Shown here one piece after another: positions 16,303-24,038 of a DNA stretch of 64,000 bases; position 1 is the first letter of the stretch, and the number at the start of each line of letters is the position of its first letter. The stretch lies in assembly GCF_002920575.1 (NCBI RefSeq), contig NZ_PQSQ01000013.1, positions 1-64,000 on the forward strand. The letters run 5' to 3'. The position numbers and the translations under genes are program-made. Source of the stretch: Streptomyces sp. Ru73 (GTDB lineage: Bacteria > Actinomycetota > Actinomycetes > Streptomycetales > Streptomycetaceae). Under the pieces are notes generated by a model. The model saw only the letters and a list, made by a program, of their open reading frames with translations, was not told where the DNA came from and ran no database searches.

Positions 16303-16342
16303 CACCGGGGGGGCCACGCGTCCACGCGGTTCCGCCCCGGTG
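16303..16342. terminator. Probable bidirectional terminator
   Basis: CACCGGGG and CCCCGGTG form an 8-bp outer stem, and CGCG/CGCG a short inner stem. It lies between convergent genes ending at 16280 and 16351. There is no U tract. Confidence 0.5.
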
Positions 16343-16350
16343 AGAACCCG

Positions 16351-16956
16351 TCAGCCGACCGGGCCGAGCTTGAGCAGCGCGAGCGAGGCCAGCATCTGGA
16401 CCGCCACGGCGGCCACGGCGCGCGGCGTCGGCAGATGGTGCTGGCCCCGGATGAGCAGCACGGCAAGCACGCAGCCGAAGCCCCAGGTCGTCAGCGACAC
16501 CGCCTGCGCGACGGGATGGTGCTCGGGCAGTACGAACGCCAGCGCCAGCCGCGGCAGATCCGTCACCCAGAACACCACGACGAAGAGACTGACGGTCGGC
16601 CGGAGCCGGCCGCTGCCGCCGAGCGTCCGGGCCATGGCGTGCGTCACCAGCCCCAGCCCGAGGCTCGCCACCAGGGCGCCGCCCTCGGTCATCCCGGCGA
16701 TCTGCCACGCCACCTCGCGCGGCCCGGTCTCCCACTGGGACCGGAACGCCTTCGACGCCAGCAGCCCGAGCCCGCCGCCCAGGAGCGTCAGCAGCACGGC
16801 GGCGCTGCACGCCCCGCGGTCGCGCGCCTCGTCCAGCACCTCCACCGGGCGGTACCACAGCCCGATGATCAGCCGGTGCCACCACAGCCGGCGCCGCGCG
16901 GCGGCGGGCTGTGCTGCGGGGGGCGGCTGGACGAGCGTGGGCGGAGGTATGGGCAT
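16351..16956 (-). CDS. Yip1-like integral membrane protein
   Basis: A 201-residue protein with a proline-rich cytoplasmic N-terminus and five predicted membrane segments. After RLIIGLWYRPVEVLDEARDRG comes an amphipathic entry helix, then AVLLTLLGGGLGLLASKAF, GALVASLGLGLVTHAMARTL, TVSLFVVVFWVTDLPRLALAF, QAVSLTTWGFGCVLAVLLI and AVAAVAVQMLASLALL. The layout resembles the Yip1 domain of bacterial membrane proteins, though I rate that as a resemblance only. It is last in a probable minus-strand series after the P1 peptidase. Function unknown. Confidence 0.7.
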   Translation of the reverse strand: MPIPPPTLVQPPPAAQPAAARRRLWWHRLIIGLWYRPVEVLDEARDRGACSAAVLLTLLGGGLGLLASKAFRSQWETGPREVAWQIAGMTEGGALVASLGLGLVTHAMARTLGGSGRLRPTVSLFVVVFWVTDLPRLALAFVLPEHHPVAQAVSLTTWGFGCVLAVLLIRGQHHLPTPRAVAAVAVQMLASLALLKLGPVG

Positions 16957-17059
16957 ACGGCCGTTTCTACCACCGGGTTACGCACGGCGGCGCGGCGGGC
17001 GCCCGGGCGTCGCGCCCTCGGTTTCTGAGGCGGTATCAGGCCCCTTGCGCGGCCCGGTG

Positions 17060-18190
17060 CTACGGCTCCGGCGTCCCGTACAGGCCGGTGTACGAGGGGA
17101 AGACGCCGCCCGGCCCGGCCACGTCCTCCGCCGCCAGCATCGCCTTCACGACGGCGCGGGTCAGCGCGTCGGCGCCGGCCGCCAGGATCTCGTTGACCGC
17201 ACCGGCGTCCGCGTGCACGGCGAACGCCGGGTCCGGTTCCGCGCTCTCCGGCGCCGCCGGCCGGTCGCCGGTGGCCAGCGCGAAGACCGTGTCGCCGTCC
17301 GAGAGCAGGTGGACCGGGCGCACCGCGCGGGCCAGCCCGTCGTGCGCGGCGCCCGCCAGCTTCTGTGCCTGGGCACGGGTGAGGGCCGCGTCCGTGGCGA
17401 CGACGGCGAGGGTGGTGTTCAGGGGCGGCCGGACGGACGCGGCCGAGCGGGCCGCCGATTCCGCGCGGGCCGCGGCCAGCCGCCGCACCGCCGCTGAGTG
17501 CACCTCGGGCGCCGGCGGCCGCGCCGAGCCCTGGAACAGCCGCCCGTACAGCAGCCCGGTCACCGGATCCACCGGCGAGCCCGCCGCGTTGACCACCGCG
17601 AGCACCGCGACCGTCACGCCCGAGGCCAGTACGACGCTGGCCGTGCCGACGCCGCCCTTCAGGCCGCCGGCCACCGCTCCCGTACCGGCGCCCACGTTGC
17701 CCTGCGGCACCGCGGCGCCCGGTGCGGTGCGGTCCGCGGCCTCGACGGCGGCCCGGCCGAGCGCCGCGTCGGGGCGGGCCCGCCAGTCGCCGCCCCGCCC
17801 CAGGTCGAAGAGGGCGGCGGCCGGCACCACCGGCACCACCTGGGCCGGGTCGGGGCCGACCTGGAAGCCGCGGCCCTGGTCCTCCAGCCAGCCCGCCACG
17901 CCGGACGCCGCGTCCAGCCCGAAGGCGCTGCCGCCGGTCAGTACGACGGCGTCCACGCGCTGCACGAGGTTGCGCGGGTCCAGCGCGTCCGTCTCCCGGG
18001 TGCCGGGACCGCCGCCCCGGACGTCGACGGCGGCGACCGCGCCGCCCTCGGGAGCGAGGACGACGGTCGTGCCGGTGAGCTGCCCGTCCCCGGTGCGCTG
18101 CGCGTGCCCGACCCGGAGGCCGGGCACGTCCGTCAGCGCGTCGAGGGGGCCGTGCGGGGTGAGGGACTGCTCGGTGCGTACGTCGGCCAT
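17060..18190 (-). CDS. P1 family peptidase (DmpA/L-aminopeptidase-D-esterase type)
   Basis: A 376-residue N-terminal-nucleophile hydrolase of the DmpA/BapA group, which self-cleaves to expose a catalytic Ser/Thr and removes N-terminal residues from peptides or esters. Family motifs include TDVPGLRVGHAQR at the start, TTVVLAPEGGAVAAVDVRGGGPGTRETD, VDAVVLTGGSAFGLDAASGV, and PQGNVGAGTGAVAGGLKGGVG. The expected processing site is the Gly-Thr/Ser in GGLKGGVGTASV. The ATG is the first residue of MADVRTEQSLTPHGPLD. It follows an L,D-transpeptidase gene on the same strand with 52 bp between, which may indicate co-transcription. Confidence 0.9.
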   Translation of the reverse strand: MADVRTEQSLTPHGPLDALTDVPGLRVGHAQRTGDGQLTGTTVVLAPEGGAVAAVDVRGGGPGTRETDALDPRNLVQRVDAVVLTGGSAFGLDAASGVAGWLEDQGRGFQVGPDPAQVVPVVPAAALFDLGRGGDWRARPDAALGRAAVEAADRTAPGAAVPQGNVGAGTGAVAGGLKGGVGTASVVLASGVTVAVLAVVNAAGSPVDPVTGLLYGRLFQGSARPPAPEVHSAAVRRLAAARAESAARSAASVRPPLNTTLAVVATDAALTRAQAQKLAGAAHDGLARAVRPVHLLSDGDTVFALATGDRPAAPESAEPDPAFAVHADAGAVNEILAAGADALTRAVVKAMLAAEDVAGPGGVFPSYTGLYGTPEP

Positions 18191-18242
18191 GCCTCCTGCG
18201 TACCACGGGGCGGCGCGCGGTGGGGGGACGTACGGAGCGGTC

Positions 18243-19064
18243 TCAGTGGCCCGACGGGCCCATCACGATGACCGGGTGCTTGGCCGGGTCCAGGGTGCGC
18301 AGCAGCGTGCGCATCACGTCGGCCTTGAGGCTGACGCAGCCCTGGGTCGGGCCGTCGTGGTCGACGTGCAGCCAGACGCCGCCGCCCTTGGCCGCGCCCT
18401 CGGGACGCCGCGGGTCCAGCGGCGAGGAGCCCGGTACGCGGTTGTAGTCGATCGCGATGACGTAGTCGAAGGCGCCGGCCAGCGGCTCGCCCTCCACGCC
18501 CGATCCGTTGGCCACGAAGGAGGAGTTGTGGTCGTACGGCAGCTTGGTGCCGCGCGGCGCGGCGAACTTGCCGCCCGCGGCGCTCAGCGTGAAGACGCCC
18601 TCGGGGGAGCGCAGGTCGCCGTAGCGGTGGTCCTTCGTCCAGCCCTTGGCGGCGTTGTGCGCGGGCCACGCCTTGCCCGCGTGCCACTTCTCGGAGTCCT
18701 TGGCGCGGGTGTAGAGCGTGACGGTGGAGTCGTGGGAGTCGACGCCCTCGCCCGTGACCACCAGGACCTGCCGGGACTTGGCCGGAATGCGGTCCCGCGT
18801 CGCCGCGTCGAGCCCCGGGATGTTGCCCGGCTCGGAACGGACGGGGGAACCCTGCCGCAGGCCGGTGGGCCGCTGCTTCGACGACGCGGCGGTGGGGCTG
18901 TCCTGTGCCGTGACGGCGGTGCCGCCGGAGCGGTGGTCGTCCCCGGAGGCGGGCCAGGCGCACAGCGCGGCGCCCACCAGCACCACCACGGCCGCACCCC
19001 CTGTGACCTTGCCGCGTCGGGACAGGCGTATTCGCTCACTGGGCTGGGCGTGCCGGCCTGCCAT
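18243..19064 (-). CDS. Secreted L,D-transpeptidase-like (YkuD) protein
   Basis: A 273-residue protein with a basic N-terminus followed by one hydrophobic segment (GGAAVVVLVGAALCAWP), so exported or membrane-anchored. The catalytic part spans about residues 90-265: TVTLYTRAKDSEKW, YGDLRSPEGVFTLSAAGG, FDYVIAIDYNR, and GGVWLHVDHDGPTQGCVSLK, which places the YkuD-type His and nucleophile Cys. It lacks Ig-like domains and differs from the lipoprotein Ldt at 12933-14213. An upstream in-frame start exists, but GAGGAG precedes the ATG at 19064. The P1 peptidase gene follows on the same strand. Confidence 0.85.
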   Translation of the reverse strand: MAGRHAQPSERIRLSRRGKVTGGAAVVVLVGAALCAWPASGDDHRSGGTAVTAQDSPTAASSKQRPTGLRQGSPVRSEPGNIPGLDAATRDRIPAKSRQVLVVTGEGVDSHDSTVTLYTRAKDSEKWHAGKAWPAHNAAKGWTKDHRYGDLRSPEGVFTLSAAGGKFAAPRGTKLPYDHNSSFVANGSGVEGEPLAGAFDYVIAIDYNRVPGSSPLDPRRPEGAAKGGGVWLHVDHDGPTQGCVSLKADVMRTLLRTLDPAKHPVIVMGPSGH

Positions 19065-19413
19065 GGTGTGACAACTCCTCGCGCGACGGCGCTTCGTGGG
19101 CATAAAAGGGGGCAATACCTACCCTACCCTCCGCGGGGTGCGTTCAGTCCCCCCGGGCCCTGCTTGCGCTCCTTCCGCACATCATGCCGTGCGGCGAACG
19201 GTGCCCCTGCGGAACAGCCGTCTCCCCGGCGTGCGGTGGACAGTTGGCGCGCGTACTGTACGGCGGCCGCGGCGGCCGGTGCCGCCCGGACACCGGTGGA
19301 TGGCCGGATCCGGCTCCCGGCCCGCGCCCGATTCCGGCGGCGGGTGAGCTTCGGGCGGGCTGGGGCACCATGGAGTGGGGGCAGTGCGCGGAGGAGCAGC
19401 AGGAGCGAGGGTC
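19065..19413. other. Divergent intergenic region, 349 bp
   Basis: No gene is supported. It separates the YkuD-protein gene and the truncated-haemoglobin gene and should hold both promoters. The minus-strand leader is preceded by an A-rich patch (CATAAAAGGGGGCAA near 19100). I see no clear palindrome or known regulator site. Confidence 0.5.
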
Positions 19414-19953
19414 ATGCCCGAGGAGCAGAAGGAAGCAGCGCGGCCGGCGGGCCGTGCCCCGGCGGCGCGCGCGGACAGAGCGGGCCGCCGGGACATAGGA
19501 GGCCGCCCCGACCTCGACCGGCTGCTGCGCCGCTTCTACACCGAGGCCTTCGCCGACCCGCTGATCGGCCCGTTCTTCACCGACATCGCGGGCACCGACC
19601 TGGACGCCCACCTGCCCGCGATCACCGACTTCTGGGAGCGGGCACTCTTCCGCACCGCCGACTACGGCCGCGACGCCTTCGCCGTGCACGCCGGGCTGCA
19701 CCGCGCCCGCCCGCTGACCGCCGCGCACTTCGGCCGCTGGGTCCAGCTCTGGCGGGCCACCGTGGACGGGCTGCACGCCGGACCGCGTGCCGAGCGCGCC
19801 AAGAACCAGGGCGAGCGGGTGGCGGTATCGATGCTGCGCCGCCTGTACGGGCGGACCGCGGACACCGGCGGCGGCCCCGGCGGCTTCATACCGCTGGCCG
19901 CCCTCCGGCTGCACGCCTCCGGCCGGGGCGTACCGGAGGCCGCCGCTCCGTGA
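19414..19953 (+). CDS. Group III truncated haemoglobin-like protein
   Basis: A 179-residue globin, longer than usual because of an Ala/Arg-rich N-terminal extension of about 30 residues and a C-terminal tail. The fold begins DLDRLLRRFYTEAFADPLIGPFF, then AHLPAITDFWERALF, YGRDAFAVHAGLHRARPLTAAHFGRWVQLWRATVDGLHAG and AERAKNQGERVAVSML. This order with FW, a distal-region H and the HF-RW block fits group III truncated haemoglobins, which bind haem and handle O2 or NO. The ATG at 19414 has AGGAGCGAGGG upstream. It stands alone and is divergent from a cell-wall enzyme. Confidence 0.82.
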   Translation: MPEEQKEAARPAGRAPAARADRAGRRDIGGRPDLDRLLRRFYTEAFADPLIGPFFTDIAGTDLDAHLPAITDFWERALFRTADYGRDAFAVHAGLHRARPLTAAHFGRWVQLWRATVDGLHAGPRAERAKNQGERVAVSMLRRLYGRTADTGGGPGGFIPLAALRLHASGRGVPEAAAP

Positions 19954-20035
19954 CGGCGGCGGCGTGTGCCCCGTTGAGCTCCCCTGGCCGGACGCCCCTG
20001 CCCGGTAGCGCTCCCGCGGCCGGCCGCGCCTGCCG

Positions 20036-21193
20036 CTAGCCCGCCCCGCCCGCGCCCCGCGGCGTCGTCCGCTCCGCCGGGACCGACTCCACGATCGAGG
20101 GGAAGGCGGGCGTCGACAGCACCCGGGTCAGCCGGAAGTCGGCGGCCGAGAGCAGCGTGGCGTACTCCTCCGCCGTCCGCTCCCTGCCCTCGGTGACCGC
20201 CATCATCGCCACGTCCATCGCCTTGCCGTAGTGCGGCGCGTTGCCCGGCGGCAGCACGGCGTCCACGAGCAGCAGCCGCCCGTGCGCCGGCACCGCGTCC
20301 CGCACCCGCCGCAGGATGTCCACGCAGGCGGCGTCCGGCCAGTCGTGCAGCACGTGCTTGAGCACGTACACATCCCCGCCCGCCGGCACGGACGTGAAGA
20401 AGTCGCCCGCCTCGGCACGCCAGCGGCCCGTCAGCCCCGGCACGTCCAGCAGGTGCCGGGCGATGGCCGGCTCCTGGTCGTACAGCACGCCGGTGAGCGA
20501 GGGGTGCAGCTCCAGCACGGCGCGCAGCAGCCCGCCGCGGCCGCCGCCGACGTCGACCACCGTGCTGCCCTCGGGGAACGGATAGCTCTCCGCGACCAGA
20601 CCGTCCACCGGCCCGGACAGCGACGCCATCCCCGTGTCGAACAGCTCGCGCGTCCCGGGATCGGCGGCCAGCACCTCGAAGAGCGGCGCCCCGAAGATCC
20701 GGTCGAACGACGGCCCCGCGGTCCGCACGGTCTCCGCCAGCGCCGCCGAGGACCGCCGGAACGTCTCGTCGGTCAGCATCAGCACCGCGTCCCGCAGCGA
20801 GTGCGGCTCGTCGGAGCAGAGCGGCCGCGCGCCCGGCGTCAGCTGGAAGGTCCCGGTCGCGTCCTCGCGGAAGATGTCCCGGGTGGCGAGATAGCGCAGC
20901 AGGCGCCGCAGGTGGGGTGCGTGCGTGCCGGTGGCCTCGGCGAGCTGCTCGGCCGTACGCGGCCCCGCGGCGAGGTGGTCGGCGATGCGGTACTCCACCG
21001 CGGTGCGCAGCGCGGCGGAGAACAGGTGCCCCAGCGCGTGCTCCACCAGAAAGGCGACCGGGTCCTCCGGCCCCCGGCCGTCGGCGGGCCGGTGCGCCGG
21101 GCGGCCGGCGAGGGGGGCCGCGGGCGGGATCGTGGGCCGCTCCGTGGACCGGCCGGCTGATGAGGTGGTCAACGTCCGCCTCCCGTCACTCAC
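20036..21193 (-). CDS. SAM-dependent O-methyltransferase (natural-product type)
   Basis: A 385-residue enzyme like hydroxyneurosporene/acetylserotonin-type O-methyltransferases that modify secondary metabolites. The N-terminal dimerisation winged helix has AALRTAVEYRIADHLAAGPRTAEQLAEATG and LRRLLRYLATRDIF. The SAM-binding core has STVVDVGGGRGGLLRAVLELHP, DVYVLKHVLHDWPD with the catalytic His-Asp, and GRLLLVDAVLPPG. The start is a GTG at 21193. It is divergent from an M20 amidohydrolase. No polyketide, NRPS or other biosynthetic genes flank it, so it is an orphan tailoring enzyme here. Confidence 0.9.
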   Translation of the reverse strand: MSDGRRTLTTSSAGRSTERPTIPPAAPLAGRPAHRPADGRGPEDPVAFLVEHALGHLFSAALRTAVEYRIADHLAAGPRTAEQLAEATGTHAPHLRRLLRYLATRDIFREDATGTFQLTPGARPLCSDEPHSLRDAVLMLTDETFRRSSAALAETVRTAGPSFDRIFGAPLFEVLAADPGTRELFDTGMASLSGPVDGLVAESYPFPEGSTVVDVGGGRGGLLRAVLELHPSLTGVLYDQEPAIARHLLDVPGLTGRWRAEAGDFFTSVPAGGDVYVLKHVLHDWPDAACVDILRRVRDAVPAHGRLLLVDAVLPPGNAPHYGKAMDVAMMAVTEGRERTAEEYATLLSAADFRLTRVLSTPAFPSIVESVPAERTTPRGAGGAG

Positions 21194-21393
21194 ATGAACC
21201 GGACTGAGTCGTCCCGTACCGAGGGTCCACCGTGGCAGCGCCCGGCCCGCCTGTCACCGGCGCACCCCGGACACCCGCGAACTCCGGCCACCACAACGGC
21301 AATGCCGCCCTTCCCCGGCGGCCCCGGCCGGCCGTCGGCGGACGTGCCGCGTCCTCTGTGCCGGTACGGGCCTTCCGTGATCGAATACGGCAC

Positions 21394-22644
21394 ATGAGCG
21401 ATCGCGCGCGAGAGATGGTCCTGGCCCCGCTCGACGCCCGCATGGCGGACCTCGAAGCCCTCTACGAAGACCTCCACCGGCACCCCGAACTGTCCTTCCA
21501 GGAGACCCGCACCGCCGCCGAGGTCGCGCGGCGTCTGGAGGCCGACGGCTTCGACGTGCTCACCGGCATCGGCCGCACCGGCGTGGTGGGCGTGCTGCGC
21601 AACGGCGAAGGACCGACCGTCCTGCTCCGCGCCGACATGGACGCGCTGCCCGTCACCGAGCAGTCGGGTCTGCCGTACGCCTCCGCCAGCCCCGGCGTCA
21701 TGCACGCCTGCGGCCACGACGTCCACGTGACCTGCCTGATCGGCGCCGCGGGACTGCTCGCCGCCGGGCGGGACCACTGGTCCGGCACCCTCGTCGCGCT
21801 CTTCCAGCCCGCCGAGGAGGACGGCGGCGGCGCCCAGAAGATGATCGACGACGGCCTCTACACCAAGGTCCCGGTGCCGGACGTGGTCTACGCCCAGCAC
21901 GTCGCGCCGCTCGGCGCCGGCCTGATCGCGTACCACGACGGCGCCTGCATGGCCGCCGCCGACAGCCTGCGCATCACCTTCCACGGCACCGGCGGCCACG
22001 GCTCCCGGCCCGAGACCACCGTCGACCCGATCGTGATGGCCGCCTCCTTCGTGCAGCGCGTGCAGTCCGTCGTCGCCCGCGAGACCGCGCCCAAGGACCA
22101 GGCCGTCGTCACCATCGGCTCGTTCCACGCGGGCGACGCCCCGAACGTCATCCCCGACCACGCCACCGTCCAGCTGAGCATCCGCACCTTCGACGAGGAG
22201 GTGCGCGCCCGGGTGCTGGCCGCCGTCGACCGCATCGCCCGCGCCGAGGCCGCCGCGTCCGGCGCGGCACGCGCCCCCGAGACGGAGACCCTCGCCACCT
22301 TCCCCGTCACCCGCAACGACTCCGCCGCGCTGCGCGAGGTCAACGCCGCGTTCGCCGGGCTCTTCGGCGACCAGGCACTGTTCCCGTACGACCCGGCCTC
22401 CGGCAGCGAGGACGCGGGCCTGCTCGCGACCGCGGCGGGTGCCCCGCTGTACTACTGGTGGCTCGGCGGCTGGGACCCGGCCGCCTTCCGTACGGCACTG
22501 GAGGCCGGCCGGATCTCCCAGGACATCCCCTCCAACCACTCCGCGCGCTTCGCGCCCGTCCAGCAGCCGACCCTGACGATGGGCACGCGCGCGCTGGTCG
22601 CGGCGGCCCTCACCCGGCTCGGGAAGGACGGGGCGGGAGCCTGA
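21394..22644 (+). CDS. M20 family amidohydrolase/peptidase
   Basis: A 416-residue metal-dependent hydrolase of the hippurate hydrolase/IAA-amino-acid hydrolase group, cleaving amide bonds of N-acyl amino acids. Motifs are LEALYEDLHRHPELSFQE, VLLRADMDALPVTEQSGLPYAS, VMHACGHDVHVTCLIGA (metal-binding Cys and His), LFQPAEEDGGGAQKMIDDG (catalytic Glu), and FHGTGGHGSRPETTVDPIVMA in the dimerisation domain. The frame is open upstream, but MSDRAREMV is the natural beginning. No strong ribosome site precedes the ATG. It is divergent from the O-methyltransferase gene, with a shared regulatory spacer of about 200 bp. Confidence 0.9.
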   Translation: MSDRAREMVLAPLDARMADLEALYEDLHRHPELSFQETRTAAEVARRLEADGFDVLTGIGRTGVVGVLRNGEGPTVLLRADMDALPVTEQSGLPYASASPGVMHACGHDVHVTCLIGAAGLLAAGRDHWSGTLVALFQPAEEDGGGAQKMIDDGLYTKVPVPDVVYAQHVAPLGAGLIAYHDGACMAAADSLRITFHGTGGHGSRPETTVDPIVMAASFVQRVQSVVARETAPKDQAVVTIGSFHAGDAPNVIPDHATVQLSIRTFDEEVRARVLAAVDRIARAEAAASGAARAPETETLATFPVTRNDSAALREVNAAFAGLFGDQALFPYDPASGSEDAGLLATAAGAPLYYWWLGGWDPAAFRTALEAGRISQDIPSNHSARFAPVQQPTLTMGTRALVAAALTRLGKDGAGA

Positions 22645-22810
22645 GGCCGGGCCCCGCCGGAGCCCGGGCCGGAGTTTCGGCGGCGGCGTTGACCTTGTCC
22701 TCGGGGCAAGCCCCAGCCTCGGTCGTGGAAGGCGGCCGCGGCGCGGTCCGGCTCTGCTGAGCCGGACGGCCGTGGGCCGGCGGGCGCGGTGTACCGGGAG
22801 GTGAGGACGG

Positions 22811-23929
22811 GTGGGGGAGAACGGTCTGCTGACGATCGGTGCCTTCGCCCGTGCCTCCCGGCTGTCCCCGAAGGCACTGCGGCTCTACGACGAACTGGGC
22901 CTGCTGCGCCCGGCCCGCGTCGACCCGCGGAGCGGCTACCGCTTCTACGCCAGGGACCAGCTCGAACGGGCCCGGCTCGTCGCCTGGCTGCGCCGCCTGG
23001 GCATGCCCCTGGCCCGCATCCGGACGGTGTGCGACCTGGCCCCCGCCGAGGCCGCCGCGGAGATCGCGGCGTACTGGGCGGGCGTCGAGGCGGACACCGC
23101 GGCCCGCCGGGACCTGGCCGCCTTCCTCATCGACCAGCTGCGAGGAGAGGACCCGGCCATGACCCACGAAACGATCAGCGGCATCCGCTACGCCGCCCTG
23201 TCGGACACCGGCCTGGTGCGCGAGGGCAACCAGGACACCGCGTACGCGGACAGCCGGCTGCTCGCCGTCGCCGACGGCTTCGGCGCGGACGGTGCCGCGG
23301 CCGGCAGCGCCGCGATAGAGGCGCTGCGCGCCCTGGAACAGACCCCCGCCCCGCTGCCCGGCGACATCCTCAACACCCTGAGCGAGGCCGTCGGGCGCGC
23401 CAACCGCGCCGTCGCGGAACGCGGCGCGGGCGAGGACAGCGGCACCACCCTCACCGCGATGCTGTGGACCGGCTCCCGGCTGGCGCTGGTGCACGTCGGC
23501 GACTCCCGCGCGTATCTGCTCCGCGACGGCGGCTTCTTCCGCATCACCCACGACCACACCCTCGTGCAGTCCCTCGTCGACGAGGGCCGCATCACCCCCG
23601 AGGAGGCGTCGGCGCACCCGCAGCGGGCACTGCTGCTGCGGGCGCTGGACGGCCGCGACGGCGAGGGCTCGGTGCCGGACCTGACGCTCCACGACGCCCG
23701 GCCCGGCGACCGCTACCTGCTCTGCTCCGACGGCCTGTACGGCGTGGTCCGGGACGCGGACCTGCGCCGCGTCCTGACCACCGGCAGCACCCCCGAACAG
23801 GCCGTACGCGAGCTGATCGCCCTCGCCCACGAGGCCGGCGCCCCGGACAACGTCAGCTGCGTCGTCGCGGACACGGTCCCGGCCGCCCGGCCGGACTCAC
23901 CGGCGGGCGCGGTCCGGCCGGGGCGGTGA
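22811..23929 (+). CDS. MerR-type DNA-binding domain fused to PP2C phosphatase
   Basis: A 372-residue two-domain protein. Residues 6-75 are a MerR helix-turn-helix: LTIGAFARASRLSPKALRLYDELGLLRP, then SGYRFYARDQLERARLVAWLRRLGMPL. After a helical linker, residues about 125-355 form a PP2C serine/threonine phosphatase: LVREGNQDTAYAD, LAVADGFGADG, VHVGDSRAYLLRDG, LLCSDGLYGVV and APDNVSCVVAD supply the metal-binding acidic residues. The usual ADGMGGH motif is altered to ADGFGAD. GGGAGGTGAGGACGG precedes the GTG. It may couple a phospho-signal directly to transcription. It is free-standing, with no kinase nearby. Confidence 0.88.
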   Translation: MGENGLLTIGAFARASRLSPKALRLYDELGLLRPARVDPRSGYRFYARDQLERARLVAWLRRLGMPLARIRTVCDLAPAEAAAEIAAYWAGVEADTAARRDLAAFLIDQLRGEDPAMTHETISGIRYAALSDTGLVREGNQDTAYADSRLLAVADGFGADGAAAGSAAIEALRALEQTPAPLPGDILNTLSEAVGRANRAVAERGAGEDSGTTLTAMLWTGSRLALVHVGDSRAYLLRDGGFFRITHDHTLVQSLVDEGRITPEEASAHPQRALLLRALDGRDGEGSVPDLTLHDARPGDRYLLCSDGLYGVVRDADLRRVLTTGSTPEQAVRELIALAHEAGAPDNVSCVVADTVPAARPDSPAGAVRPGR

Positions 23930-24038
23930 GCCGAGGCGGGGCCCGCCCGAGGGGACGGTCGGGCCGGCCCGTGCGGTGGGCTCCCGGGTGCGGCCGGGCC
24001 GGGCCGTGAGCCGGAGCGGACGAGGCCCGTGAACCGCC

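Noticed and set aside
16911..20039. A very long plus-strand open frame (over 1000 codons) through the P1 peptidase, YkuD and globin region
   Set aside because: It is antisense or out of frame to well-recognised genes and has Arg/Pro/Gly/Ser-rich low-complexity translation; such frames arise from high GC at third positions.
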